Below are positions 48,565 through 57,407 of a DNA stretch of 64,000 nt, piece after piece. The notes under the pieces are model-generated. The model was given only the letters and a program-made list of their open reading frames with translations. It had not been told where the DNA came from and made no database searches. This DNA is from Paenibacillus aquistagni (GTDB lineage: Bacteria > Bacillota > Bacilli > Paenibacillales > Paenibacillaceae), in the NCBI RefSeq assembly GCF_900177815.1, contig NZ_FXAZ01000005.1:310001-374000 (forward strand), in the 5' to 3' direction. A program made the position numbers and the translations under genes. Position 1 is the stretch's first letter. Every line of letters starts with the position of its first letter.

Positions 48565-50232
48565 ATGTCCTTCTCTGCATGGGATCGCAGTCAATGGCTC
48601 AAGCAAGCGGCTGTCAAAATGCCTGATCTCGTCGTGATTGGCGGTGGTGTTACCGGAGCTGGCATTGCTTTAGATGCTGCGCTTAGAGGGATGAAGGTGC
48701 TTGTGGTAGACATGCAGGATTTTGCTGCAGGAACGAGCAGCAGATCGACAAAGCTCATTCACGGCGGCCTTCGTTATTTGCAGCAGGGCGATCTTAAGCT
48801 TGTTCGAGAGGTAGGACGTGAACGCGCCATCGTGCACCGCAATGCCTCTCATCTTGTTCGGGCTGAACCCATGCTTATCCCTATTCGCAAGGGCAGTGCT
48901 CATAATAAACTTGCGATATCGCTTGCGTTATATGTGTATGATCGATTAGCCCAAGTCCCAAAGACGGAACGACGAACGATCCTTACTCCTGAGGAAACCC
49001 TGCAGCGTGAGCCGCTGCTCGCTCGAGATCATCTCGTTGGCGCAGGATCGTATTATGAATATCGAACAGACGATGCCCGCTTAACCATTAGCCTGTTGAA
49101 GACAGCCGTGGAGCACGGTGCAAGAGCGATCAATTATGCACAGGTCGAGCGCTTCCAATATGATCAGGAGCGGATCAGCGGTGTAGTGATCAAGGATCTG
49201 CTTACCGAGGAATATTACCGGATACGGGCGCGGGCAGTCGTTAATGCTTCTGGTCCCTGGGTAGACCGTCTGCGTGCGCTTGAATCGACAAAGCCAAGCA
49301 AGCGGCTGCTGCTGTCCAAGGGAATTCATCTTGTTTTTCCTTACGCGAAGCTTCCTATTAAGCAGGCCATCTATGCAGAAGGCAAAGATGGCAGAATGAT
49401 ATTTGCCATTCCACGCGGGAACATTACCTATGTAGGAACAACAGATACGGTTTACACCGAGCAGCAGCTTAAAGAGCCGCCTATGACCCTCGAAGATCGC
49501 CATTACTTGCTGGAAGCGGTCAATCATATTTTCCCGAAAGTTCGCCTTACTTCCTCCGACATTCTGAGCGGCTGGGCTGGACTTCGTCCTCTTATCTATG
49601 AAGAAGGCAAATCTCCGTCAGAGTGCTCGCGCAAAGATGAGATCTTTGTCTCAACTAGTGGACTTATCTCTATTGCCGGCGGGAAGCTGACGGGGTATCG
49701 CAAGATGGCAGAGCGAATCGTGGATCGAGTCGCAAAAATACTGTACCGCAAGACTGGAAAAGTGTATTCCTCAAGCTCCACTCTCCATACCCCGTTATCT
49801 GGCGCTGTGCAGGGAGCAGTAGATGATTATGTGAGATCCTGCAACAAGGAGCTTCCTCCGAATATTTCCACTGCTGTTTATGCTTCTTGGGTAGAGCGAT
49901 ATGGCTCTCATGCTGAACAACTGGTGCAATGGACAGAAGAGTATGCAATAAAAGCAGCATCTTCAAAACGTCCTGAGCCAAGCCATCTTGCCCTTGAGTC
50001 GCTAGCGGAGCTGCATTACACCATCTATCACGAGATGGCCGTCACTCCTTCTGACTTCATCATACGCAGAACTGGACTTGTCCCCTTCAACATTGAGCAT
50101 GCAAAACAGCTCATACATGGTGTATCATCAGAAATGGCTGCCATGCTGTCATGGAGCATGAAGCAGACAGAAGCATATCGCTTAGAGGCCGAAGCCGCTG
50201 TTCAGCGAGCAACGACATTTGAATCTGTGTAA
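48565..50232 (+). CDS. glpD: GlpD, aerobic glycerol-3-phosphate dehydrogenase
   Basis: 555 residues, the same length as B. subtilis GlpD. The FAD-binding N-terminus is 'DLVVIGGGVTGAGIALDAAL'; 'SSRSTKLIHGGLRYLQQGDL' is the family signature. It oxidises glycerol-3-phosphate to dihydroxyacetone phosphate at the membrane and passes electrons to quinone. The ATG (MSFSAWDR) is seven bases after AAGGAGGG; 13 upstream codons have no site. Upstream of glpK; glpF and glpP are not in the window. I saw no clear antiterminator hairpin in the leader, only a weak AGAGT/ACTCT stem. Confidence 0.96.
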   Translation: MSFSAWDRSQWLKQAAVKMPDLVVIGGGVTGAGIALDAALRGMKVLVVDMQDFAAGTSSRSTKLIHGGLRYLQQGDLKLVREVGRERAIVHRNASHLVRAEPMLIPIRKGSAHNKLAISLALYVYDRLAQVPKTERRTILTPEETLQREPLLARDHLVGAGSYYEYRTDDARLTISLLKTAVEHGARAINYAQVERFQYDQERISGVVIKDLLTEEYYRIRARAVVNASGPWVDRLRALESTKPSKRLLLSKGIHLVFPYAKLPIKQAIYAEGKDGRMIFAIPRGNITYVGTTDTVYTEQQLKEPPMTLEDRHYLLEAVNHIFPKVRLTSSDILSGWAGLRPLIYEEGKSPSECSRKDEIFVSTSGLISIAGGKLTGYRKMAERIVDRVAKILYRKTGKVYSSSSTLHTPLSGAVQGAVDDYVRSCNKELPPNISTAVYASWVERYGSHAEQLVQWTEEYAIKAASSKRPEPSHLALESLAELHYTIYHEMAVTPSDFIIRRTGLVPFNIEHAKQLIHGVSSEMAAMLSWSMKQTEAYRLEAEAAVQRATTFESV

Positions 50233-50255
50233 TCAATTGATGTTGTAAAGCAGGC

Positions 50256-50276
50256 AGGACGAACCCCAATCGTCCT
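50256..50276 (+). terminator. Small intergenic hairpin between glpD and glpK
   Basis: AGGACGA-ACCCCAA-TCGTCCT, followed by a pyrimidine stretch rather than a U-tract. Possibly a partial terminator or an mRNA stabiliser. Confidence 0.4.
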
Positions 50277-50301
50277 CCTCCTTTGCATATATAAAGGAGG
50301 A
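50276..50301 (+). promoter_or_regulatory. Hairpin covering the glpK ribosome binding site
   Basis: TCCTCCTTT (50276-50284) pairs perfectly with AAAGGAGGA (50293-50301) around an eight-base loop. This hides the whole Shine-Dalgarno sequence of glpK, 11 bases before its ATG. Confidence 0.55.
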
Positions 50302-50311
50302 AGCATGATAG

Positions 50312-51799
50312 ATGAGCACTTATATCCTAGCATTAGATCAGGGAACAACCAGTTCGCGAGCAGCACTTGTGGACAAGTCAGGCTCAATTCGGCATATGGC
50401 CCAATACGAAATTACGCAGTACTACCCTGAAGCGGGTTGGGTCGAACATGATCCCATGGAGCTTATCGCCACGCTGAATCAAGCGATTCAAGACTGCTTG
50501 GAGCAAGCAAACATAGATGCTGCAGAGATTGCTGCTATTGGAATTACCAATCAGCGAGAAACGACAATTCTATGGGATAAAGAAACGGGACAGCCGCTCG
50601 GGAGAGCCATTGTCTGGCAGTCAAGACAATCCCAATCCATCTGTACGGAGCTAAAGGCGAATGGGCATGAGCCCCTCTTCCGAGATCACACAGGACTGCT
50701 GCTTGATCCCTATTTCTCAGGCACTAAAGTGAAATGGCTGCTGGATCATCATGAAGGGGCGCGTGAGAAGGCTCGGCAGGGGAAGATTATGTTCGGTACG
50801 GTCGACACCTGGATTATCTGGCATTTGACGAATGGACAGCAGCATATCACGGATCGCTCCAACGCCTCGCGGACCTTAATGTACAATATTCACACTCATG
50901 CATGGGATGATGAACTGCTTCGGCTACTGGACGTGCCTGCTCAGATGCTGCCAGCGATTAGAGGCAATGCGGATCTTATCGGCAGCGTGCAGAAGCATCC
51001 GCTTCTTATAGATGGAACACCGATTACCGGAATAGCTGGTGATCAGCAAGCTGCATTGTTCGGTCAAGCTTGCTTTCAATCCGGCATGGCCAAAAATACA
51101 TATGGCACAGGATGCTTTCTGCTTATGAACACTGGGTCAACCGCCGTCGCCTCCCAGCACGGGCTGTTAACCTCGGTAGGCTGGGAACTAAGCGGACAGA
51201 TCACTTATGTGCTCGAAGGAAGCATATTTATCGCAGGCTCCGCCGTACAGTGGCTAAGAGACGGGCTAAAGATCATTCAATCCGCTGAGGATACGAACGA
51301 AGCAGCCGCCTCGCTCCCATCCTCAGAAGGGGTGTATGTGGTGCCTGCCTTTGTCGGTCTAGGAGCGCCTTATTGGGAGAGTGAAGTCAGAGGAGCCATC
51401 TTTGGCCTTACAAGAGGAAGCGAGCGCAATCACTTGATACGTGGTGTTCTTGAATCGATTGCCTATCAGACACGTGACGTATTGACAGCCATGGAGGCAG
51501 ATGCGGGGATAACGCTGCACACCTTGAGAGTAGACGGCGGTGCTACAGCCAATCCCTTTTTGATGCAGTTCCAAAGCGATATTCTGCATGTCCCAGTACA
51601 GCGTGCCGCACAGCATGAAACCACCGTACTAGGAGCGGCTTATTTTGCTGGCCTGGGCGCAGGCTTCTGGAAGGATCGCGATGAGTTGGCTCAATACTGG
51701 CAGTCCAGCCAAGACTATCATCCCCAGATGGACGATCAGCGTCGTCAATCCTTGTATGAGGGATGGAAGCGTGCCGTTCACGCGGCAATGTCATTCTAG
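50312..51799 (+). CDS. glpK: GlpK, glycerol kinase
   Basis: 495 residues, FGGY family, standard length. N-terminal '[15 protein letters not shown]' binds ATP phosphate; '[15 protein letters not shown]' and '[12 protein letters not shown]' follow; FGGY signature 2 is near '[20 protein letters not shown]' and '[14 protein letters not shown]'. It phosphorylates glycerol, feeding GlpD. The ATG is 11 bases after AAGGAGG. It probably shares the glpD transcript, with translation damped by the hairpin over its ribosome binding site. In Bacilli it is usually activated by HPr phosphorylation at a His in the 'GHEP..RDHTGL' region, which is present. Confidence 0.96.
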   Translation: MSTYILALDQGTTSSRAALVDKSGSIRHMAQYEITQYYPEAGWVEHDPMELIATLNQAIQDCLEQANIDAAEIAAIGITNQRETTILWDKETGQPLGRAIVWQSRQSQSICTELKANGHEPLFRDHTGLLLDPYFSGTKVKWLLDHHEGAREKARQGKIMFGTVDTWIIWHLTNGQQHITDRSNASRTLMYNIHTHAWDDELLRLLDVPAQMLPAIRGNADLIGSVQKHPLLIDGTPITGIAGDQQAALFGQACFQSGMAKNTYGTGCFLLMNTGSTAVASQHGLLTSVGWELSGQITYVLEGSIFIAGSAVQWLRDGLKIIQSAEDTNEAAASLPSSEGVYVVPAFVGLGAPYWESEVRGAIFGLTRGSERNHLIRGVLESIAYQTRDVLTAMEADAGITLHTLRVDGGATANPFLMQFQSDILHVPVQRAAQHETTVLGAAYFAGLGAGFWKDRDELAQYWQSSQDYHPQMDDQRRQSLYEGWKRAVHAAMSF

Positions 51800-51887
51800 T
51801 AGCATTGTCCTATTTCTTATAATTAGCTCTGCTAGAACGGAGCCGTTAAGATGTATGGTCGCCATTCCCTACCTGCCCCCTCTTCAT

Positions 51888-51930
51888 AAAGACCTTGATC
51901 TCCTCTGCATGTGGACATCAAGGTCTTTTC
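51888..51930 (+). terminator. glp operon terminator
   Basis: Perfect 12-base-pair stem AAAGACCTTGAT with its complement, then TTTT. Confidence 0.88.
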
Positions 51931-52417
51931 GCATGTACAGAGCATGCTAACACCATCTGCAACGATATGTAACGGACGGCATTATAGCTTTGAAGAAATA
52001 ATGGTCCGATCAGCCTCATCCACTGCAGCTTTTGACTGCTGTTCATTTCCAACCTTTCCAACCTTACAGCCCTCCGAACAAGACAAGTGGATGCAATCTA
52101 TCCGAACAATTCACCATCTCTATTTTTGTTATATTTGGATTATGCTTACATTATCTAATTATGAATATTTCCGAGGAAATATTCATATTCATGCATCACT
52201 TTTTCCCGTTAGGATACACGATTATGAACGAACCTCTAACAAATATGCTCTCCTAATATACGTCATTAGCGTATACGCGAATAACTCTACTTTTTGCTGA
52301 TGTACCGCGAATTCCTCCTTTGTGTTCTCTCCTTACTCCCTCCTATGTCCTAAGGAGCAAGCGGTTATTGCTTGATTAGGAACCGCTGCGCTATGACTAT
52401 CTGCGACCTTCGACCTT
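51931..52417. other. AT-rich intergenic stretch without recognisable gene
   Basis: About 490 bases. Reading frames here lack ribosome binding sites and family resemblance. A weak inverted repeat AGCGGTT/AACCGCT lies near 52360-52387. Nothing else was identified. Confidence 0.5.
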
Positions 52418-52446
52418 TTGTCACGTCTTGACAGCCATGATAGAAT
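52418..52446 (+). promoter_or_regulatory. Promoter of the coiled-coil/phosphodiester glycosidase pair
   Basis: TTGTCA (52418-52423) and TAGAAT (52441-52446) with a 17-base spacer, followed by a second TAGAAT. Confidence 0.65.
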
Positions 52447-52507
52447 GATAGAATGATTTGAAGACCGAGTCGCAACAAGACCGACTCTATGTTTTGAGGT
52501 GATTGAT

Positions 52508-52918
52508 ATGCAGCCTTCTTTGGAGCCACAGCCATCTGACGTACCGCGTTCCCGAACGAAGGATAAAAAAGCTAGTCCGCTATGGTTTTTGCTATTCTGG
52601 ATTGTGATGATTGGGGTCGGCGTTGCCGCAACCTATTTCTATAGCCAGCATATGAAAGCAAACATGATCAAGCAATTGGAAACACAGACCGCTCAGCAGA
52701 TTGCAGCGGTGCAACAAAGCTACGAGGAACAATTAAAGCAGATGAATTCGAAGCTTGATGAGATGCAGAGCAAGATTCAATCCTTTAACGAACTGCTCAC
52801 CTTCACCAAGGACAACGCATCCAACAAGACCGACAACAGCAACAAGCTGTACACACAGCTCAATGATGTGAAGAAGCAATTGGATGAGCTAAAGAAGAAG
52901 ATGGACTTGTTGAAGTAA
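52508..52918 (+). CDS. Single-pass membrane protein with extracellular coiled coil
   Basis: 136 residues. About 24 cytosolic, basic and Pro-rich residues, one membrane helix ('PLWFLLFWIVMIGVGVAATY'), then a Gln/Lys/Asp-rich region with clear heptads ('EEQLKQMNSKLDEMQSKIQS', 'LNDVKKQLDELKKKMDLL'). Topology is N-in/C-out by the positive-inside rule. I do not recognise a family. It lies 13 bases before the phosphodiester glycosidase gene, so the two probably act together at the membrane surface. GAGGTGAT precedes the ATG; an in-frame GTG overlaps it. Confidence 0.82.
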   Translation: MQPSLEPQPSDVPRSRTKDKKASPLWFLLFWIVMIGVGVAATYFYSQHMKANMIKQLETQTAQQIAAVQQSYEEQLKQMNSKLDEMQSKIQSFNELLTFTKDNASNKTDNSNKLYTQLNDVKKQLDELKKKMDLLK

Positions 52919-52931
52919 GGAGGTTCTTTGA

Positions 52932-53993
52932 TTGAATATCAAGCAGGTAAATCGCACCTTTATGATGATCATCGCCCCCTTCTTCGGCATGCTGCTATGG
53001 ATGCTGATTTCGACTCTCACGATCCAATTGAGTGACTCGGCCATAAAGCTTCCTGATCTCCAAGTCTGGAATGATAAAAACTCACAAATTATGCAAGGAC
53101 TGGATGATGCAGGCTCAACTGTTCATTTTACTGTGGACACAATCGAGAAGAGCTCGAAGCTGTATAATCAGATTACGGATGTAACAAGCAGCATCGTTCA
53201 GACTGCTTCTGCGCAAGCCAAGCGACCGGAGACCATATACAACCGCCGTATTACATCCAAGCTTGGGACTCCCATGGATACTGTACATAGCGACAAGATT
53301 ACGGCAGAGCTGTATCGCATTCATCAAAGCACTTATTCCGGTTATGCATTGAAGGTCAAGCTCAAAGATCCCCAAGCGATGAAGATGACACTGGGCAAGG
53401 ATAAGGCTGGCGGCTCAGAGACCACCATGCAGGCGGTCAAGCGCTACGGAGCCGTTGCTGGAGTTAATGCAGGCGGATTCGCCGACGGTAGCGGCAAGCG
53501 CTACCCCTTAAGCACTACGATGCTCAATGGCAGCTATGTGGGTGGATTCGAGGCAAGCTACAAGGATCTCACCTTTGTTGGATTAGACAAGAAGGGTGGA
53601 TTGATCGGAGGCAAGTTCCACAGCCAGGCTCAGCTCGACGCACTGTCTCCTTCATTCGGCGCAACCTTCGTGCCCCAGCTGCTCAGCCGCGGAATCAAGC
53701 TGACGATACCGGAGAAATGGAGCAAATCGCCGCTGCGCGCACCACGCACGGTCGTTGGTAATTATAAGGATGATCAGCTGTTGTTCATGGTGATCGATGG
53801 CTACAACGAAAGCGGTAGCTCAGGAGCTACCTTGGCTGAGCTGCAGCAGAAGATGATCAATCTGGGCATACAGGATGCATATAATATGGACGGTGGCGGC
53901 TCCTCTTCCTTGATCTTCAAAGGAAAAGTAATAAATTCGCCTTCAGATGGCCAGCTGCGCCCGCTGCCCACGCACTTCCTCTTTTTCAAATAA
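52932..53993 (+). CDS. Membrane-anchored phosphodiester glycosidase (NAGPA/DUF2233 family)
   Basis: 353 residues. An N-terminal membrane anchor ('MMIIAPFFGMLLWMLIST') and a linker are followed by the NAGPA domain (from about 125). Family motifs: 'VAGVNAGGFADGSG', 'APRTVVGNYKDDQLLFMVID' and 'AYNMDGGGSSSLIF'. Related proteins cleave phosphodiester bonds at sugar residues, and bacterial members are tied to exopolysaccharide or cell-wall polymers. It starts at a TTG seven bases after AAGGAGGT. Second gene of a two-gene unit after a coiled-coil membrane protein. The substrate is unknown. Confidence 0.88.
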   Translation: MNIKQVNRTFMMIIAPFFGMLLWMLISTLTIQLSDSAIKLPDLQVWNDKNSQIMQGLDDAGSTVHFTVDTIEKSSKLYNQITDVTSSIVQTASAQAKRPETIYNRRITSKLGTPMDTVHSDKITAELYRIHQSTYSGYALKVKLKDPQAMKMTLGKDKAGGSETTMQAVKRYGAVAGVNAGGFADGSGKRYPLSTTMLNGSYVGGFEASYKDLTFVGLDKKGGLIGGKFHSQAQLDALSPSFGATFVPQLLSRGIKLTIPEKWSKSPLRAPRTVVGNYKDDQLLFMVIDGYNESGSSGATLAELQQKMINLGIQDAYNMDGGGSSSLIFKGKVINSPSDGQLRPLPTHFLFFK

Positions 53994-54073
53994 TCGCATT
54001 CCTTCATTAGAATGTATTTCCTTTTTGGAATGTTTTGGTTATAATGTAGGGAGTCTAGTTGGAGGTGTGCAGC

Positions 54074-54172
54074 ATGTCCTTGACATTCTGGATTATTATG
54101 CTCGTCCTCGTTATGTTCCTCACAGCCATTCTTACATCTGGCTACAATGAGGACAAGACTAAGGGCCTATAA
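54074..54172 (+). CDS. 32-residue membrane peptide
   Basis: A short gene encoding MSLTFWIIMLVLVMFLTAIL followed by TSGYNEDKTKGL. It has one hydrophobic helix and a charged tail. Signs that it is real: GGAGG ten bases before the ATG, a TATAAT at 54040-54045 upstream, and a U-tract terminator eight bases past the stop. It is an independent unit between the glycosidase gene and the AbrB-type gene. Function unknown; small proteins like this often bind and tune larger membrane proteins. Confidence 0.7.
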   Translation: MSLTFWIIMLVLVMFLTAILTSGYNEDKTKGL

Positions 54173-54179
54173 TGGACGG

Positions 54180-54217
54180 AAGAAGACTTCTTGCTTATGC
54201 AGGGGGTCTTCTTTTTT
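54180..54217 (+). terminator. Terminator of the small membrane-peptide gene
   Basis: AAGAAGAC/GTCTTCTT stem followed by a T-run. Confidence 0.8.
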
Positions 54218-54247
54218 GCGGATCGTGATCCGCTTGCTGCTGTATAC

Positions 54248-54294
54248 GAAAATTGGCCTGCAGCTATCCTCTCCCGAGAGAAAAGAGCCTGCAG
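54248..54294 (-). terminator. Probable terminator of the AbrB-type gene
   Basis: CTGCAG arms with an inner CTCTC/GAGAG stem; the minus strand continues AATTTTC. The stem is imperfect. Confidence 0.45.
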
Positions 54295-54327
54295 ACCAGT
54301 GGAGTCATGCCTTATGAATAATGCCTA

Positions 54328-54576
54328 TTATCTTACCAGATGCACCATATCATTCATGCATTGATTGCATATGTATCGTTCTTTGAATTCTGCAACTTCA
54401 TCCATCGAACCGCAGAATACACATTTTGGACGATAACGCTCTAGAATAATATGGTCGCCTTGTACCAATATTTCGACAGGATCCCCTTCATTCATCTGAT
54501 AACGCTTTCTGAGCGACTTCGGAAGAACAATGCGTCCTAATTGGTCTACTTTACGGACAACACCGGCAGGTTTCAT
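54328..54576 (-). CDS. AbrB-family transition-state regulator with zinc-ribbon-like tail
   Basis: 82 residues. The N-terminal 47 residues are a swapped-hairpin AbrB DNA-binding domain ('GVVRKVDQLGRIVLPKSLRK' then 'GDPVEILVQGDHIILERY'). The C-terminus carries two Cys pairs, 'CVFCG' and 'CNQC', 16 residues apart, as in a zinc ribbon; B. subtilis AbrB lacks these. Relatives repress post-exponential genes until Spo0A acts. GAGAGG precedes the ATG; in-frame codons upstream overlap that site. Target genes are unknown. Confidence 0.9.
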   Translation of the reverse strand: MKPAGVVRKVDQLGRIVLPKSLRKRYQMNEGDPVEILVQGDHIILERYRPKCVFCGSMDEVAEFKERYICNQCMNDMVHLVR

Positions 54577-54766
54577 CAGTAACACCTCTCTTTATATGTT
54601 CTATCTCATGCTTACCCTAGATAACACTGCCTGAATAACTTCGATAAAAATTAGGAGATTCCTGCTGAAAAATGTCAATTGCTGAAATTTAATATTCGAT
54701 AGAGCTAAATATTAGAAATCATTATTTATTGACCCCCATACAATTAAATGGAGTTTTCATGTCTCA

Positions 54767-55231
54767 TCAAGACAGTTCAGGAAAACCAAGCTGCCTTAGC
54801 GCTTCATATACGACAATCGCAGCAGAGTTGGACAGATTCAACGATCTCACCTTGTCACTCATCGGCATTTTGATGCAGGTCTCTCGATTCGCTTCGATCA
54901 GCTCAATGGGCAGACCTTTGGTCTCTTTTCCGAATACGAAGAAATCCCCATCTTGATACGCAAAATCAGCATAGTACTTATCCGCCTTTGTCGTCGCATA
55001 GAAGAAGCGCGCTCCTGCATACTTCTCCTTTACTTCCTCAAAGGAATCATGGTATTCAATCTGTACCGCGTACCAGTAATCAAGCCCCGCGCGCTTCAAT
55101 GTGCGATCATCCGTGTTGAACCCAAGCGGTCGAACAAGATGAAGATGGATCCCTGTCGCTGCGCATGTTCTCGCAATATTACCTGTGTTCGCTGGAATTT
55201 CAGGCTCGACCAGCACGATGTGTAAAGCCAT
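54767..55231 (-). CDS. trmL: TrmL, tRNA (cytidine/uridine-34-2'-O)-methyltransferase
   Basis: 154 residues, SPOUT superfamily. N-terminal 'VLVEPEIPANTGNIARTCAA', then 'FVFGKETKGLP' and the trefoil-knot end 'MSDKVRSLNLSNSAAIVVYE' bind S-adenosylmethionine. It methylates the 2'-OH of the wobble base in tRNA-Leu isoacceptors. GAGGTGAG precedes the ATG. Single-gene unit on the minus strand. Confidence 0.95.
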   Translation of the reverse strand: MALHIVLVEPEIPANTGNIARTCAATGIHLHLVRPLGFNTDDRTLKRAGLDYWYAVQIEYHDSFEEVKEKYAGARFFYATTKADKYYADFAYQDGDFFVFGKETKGLPIELIEANRETCIKMPMSDKVRSLNLSNSAAIVVYEALRQLGFPELS

Positions 55232-55536
55232 GTTATGCTCACCTCACAATTATTCCTATCTATTATACACGATTTTGAGTGAGACGAGTCGAAGGCACAC
55301 TGCTGCAATTGATGCGCAAAGCTTATACATGTCGCGTCATTCAGCAGCATCAATGTTATCTATAACATTCGTATATATTTTAACATGACTTCCACATTCC
55401 TCAGCATGAAATCTGTGTACATCTTTAGACGGATGGAAATATCGGCTTATCGTTCGATGTTCATGTTAACGCTATCATGATAATATACCAATATATTCAT
55501 ACGACATATACATAAATGAGAACAGGAGTTGTAGAG
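55232..55536. other. Divergent intergenic region trmL/ABC exporter
   Basis: 305 bases, AT-rich. It holds an 18-bp perfect palindrome (separate entry) and a longer-range repeat pair TTAACATGA/TCATGTTAA about 75 bases apart. TAATAT near 55490 may be the -10 of the exporter gene. Confidence 0.45.
55352..55369. promoter_or_regulatory. 18-bp perfect palindrome, possible operator
   Basis: AATGTTAT-CT-ATAACATT, lying about 170 bases before the ABC exporter and 120 bases from trmL. The binder is unknown. Confidence 0.4.
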
Positions 55537-57285
55537 ATGAAGAATAAGGGGAATTCCACTTTCCGCCGTTTGCTTCCTTACATGGGGAAGTACAAATGGT
55601 CTTACGGCGGACTAAGCTTGACCATGCTCGCCGATATCGGCTTGAATCTTACTTTTGCCTGGTTCCTGGCTAAAGTACTCGATGCAGCCGTATCCGCACA
55701 AACCGATCAGTGGAGAGAGCTTATTCTCATAGGCATCGGCATTCTAATCCTGATGACCATCACGTATTTCACTGACAGCTTTCTCAAACATTCAGTGTCA
55801 GCAAACATTCGCAACGACCTTCGCCAGACAGCGATGAGCCGAGTCCTTCGTTATCCGTATGCTCATTTTCATTCCAAGCATTCTGGCGATCTCATGTCGC
55901 GCATGACCAATGATAATCAGACTATCGGCGGTGCCTGCACCTTCTATTTGATGGATTTAATAAAGAACCCGCTGCTAGCCTTCTGCTCCTTCATCTATTT
56001 GTCCATTCTGCACTGGCAGCTTGCCTTGATATGTCTATCAATGGGACCAATCATGCTCGTCATGGGCGCTCTCTTCGGCAAGATTATTCGTCGAATCAGC
56101 CTGCAGATTCAATCACAAAAAGCAGAGTCGACAACGATCCTGCAGGACATTTTGCAATCCTTTATGGTGCTCAAAACATTCGGCTTAGAGCCCAAGCTAT
56201 TCCGCCGGTATCAAGAGAAGAGCGATCAGATCGTGTCAAGCGAGGTGAAAGAAGCCAAGATCCACGGTATGGCGAACGGCTTAAGCGCATTGGTCAACTT
56301 CTTAACCTTCATGATCGCGATGCTGATGTCCGGCTATTTCGTTGCCACCGGTTCCCTAGAGATCGGCGCCATGGGTGCCTTTATCCAGCTGATGAACTTC
56401 CTCGTACATCCCTTTACCCAGCTTCCCAACATGTGGGCCAATCTGCAGCAGGCGCTAGGTGGAGCAGACCGTGTATTCGAAGTCATCGATGGGCCTACTG
56501 AATTCAATGACATTAAGGAAGCGCCTGTGGCCGACAAGAAGCCATCTACGATGTCGGTTCAAGATGTGTCATTTGCCTACGAGAAGAATGCTGCCCCAAT
56601 CTTAGAGAAGGTCAGCTTCCAGGCAGAGGCAGGTCAAACCATTGCCGTTGTCGGGCCGAGCGGAGGCGGGAAATCAACACTGTTTAAGCTGCTGCTTGGC
56701 TTCTACCCTCAATTTCAAGGCAAAATTCAACTTAATGGGGAAGGGCTGGAGGATCAGCCGTTGGAGGAATGGCGCAGTTATTTCTCCTATGTACCGCAGG
56801 AAACCTATTTATTCAGCGGCTCCATAAAAGACAACTTGCTGGACGGCAATGAGCAGGCCACGGATGCGGAGCTCGAAGAAGCCCTTAAGCAGGCTAACGC
56901 ATACGAATTTGTCCAGGCGCTCCCCGAAGGGATTCATACCAATGTCGGGGAAAAAGGAACGCGTCTGTCAGGAGGGCAAAAGCAGCGTATTGCCATAGCT
57001 AGAGCAATCCTTAGAGATGCGCCTATACTGCTCCTAGATGAAGCAACCGCCGCTCTTGACAATGAATCAGAGGTGCTGGTGCAGCAGGCGCTGACACGAC
57101 TAATGAAGCAAAGAACCACCCTTGTTATCGCCCATCGTCTGACTACAATCCAGCATGCGGACGTTATTCTCGTGCTTGAGAGCGGTCATATTGTCGAAAG
57201 AGGCACTCATGAGGAGCTGTTGAACAGAAACGGCAAATACGCAGAGCTGTATAATCGAAATGCTGAAGAACTGATTTCTGCATAA
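55537..57285 (+). CDS. ABC exporter, fused membrane and ATPase domains
   Basis: 582 residues, type IV (MsbA/LmrA-like) half-transporter. Six membrane helices (to about 320), then the ATPase with Walker A 'GPSGGGKST', Q-loop 'YVPQETYLFSGSI', signature 'LSGGQKQR', Walker B 'ILLLDEATAALD' and switch His in 'VIAHRLTT'. It works as a dimer, probably a homodimer since no partner gene is near. Substrate unknown (drug, lipid or peptide). ATG chosen after AGGAG; the frame extends seven codons upstream. The PhoP-like regulator gene follows by about 120 bases. Confidence 0.93.
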   Translation: MKNKGNSTFRRLLPYMGKYKWSYGGLSLTMLADIGLNLTFAWFLAKVLDAAVSAQTDQWRELILIGIGILILMTITYFTDSFLKHSVSANIRNDLRQTAMSRVLRYPYAHFHSKHSGDLMSRMTNDNQTIGGACTFYLMDLIKNPLLAFCSFIYLSILHWQLALICLSMGPIMLVMGALFGKIIRRISLQIQSQKAESTTILQDILQSFMVLKTFGLEPKLFRRYQEKSDQIVSSEVKEAKIHGMANGLSALVNFLTFMIAMLMSGYFVATGSLEIGAMGAFIQLMNFLVHPFTQLPNMWANLQQALGGADRVFEVIDGPTEFNDIKEAPVADKKPSTMSVQDVSFAYEKNAAPILEKVSFQAEAGQTIAVVGPSGGGKSTLFKLLLGFYPQFQGKIQLNGEGLEDQPLEEWRSYFSYVPQETYLFSGSIKDNLLDGNEQATDAELEEALKQANAYEFVQALPEGIHTNVGEKGTRLSGGQKQRIAIARAILRDAPILLLDEATAALDNESEVLVQQALTRLMKQRTTLVIAHRLTTIQHADVILVLESGHIVERGTHEELLNRNGKYAELYNRNAEELISA

Positions 57286-57298
57286 AAACGTAAAGATT

Positions 57299-57315
57299 TT
57301 ACATCCCGTTTACGT
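57299..57315 (+). promoter_or_regulatory. Pho-box-like direct repeat before the response regulator
   Basis: TTTACA-N5-TTTACG, 11-base periodicity as in PhoP sites of Bacillus. It also lies in an ACGTAAA/TTTACGT inverted repeat (57289-57316) just after the exporter stop. Tentative. Confidence 0.35.
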
Positions 57316-57407
57316 ACTCTTAATGTGGCGTTGATCATTGGGGTTCATAATGAGGGTAATTGAACCTGCAGTTCCAAAATGAGATGAGTTACAGGAGGAA
57401 CAATGAC

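Noticed and set aside
51911-52300. Possible 129-codon gene after glpK
   Set aside because: It begins inside the glp terminator, has no ribosome binding site, and its composition resembles translated AT-rich noncoding DNA.
54222-54237. Palindrome GCGGATC-GT-GATCCGC after the small-peptide terminator
   Set aside because: Short, near two terminators and with no link to a promoter; no function can be supported.
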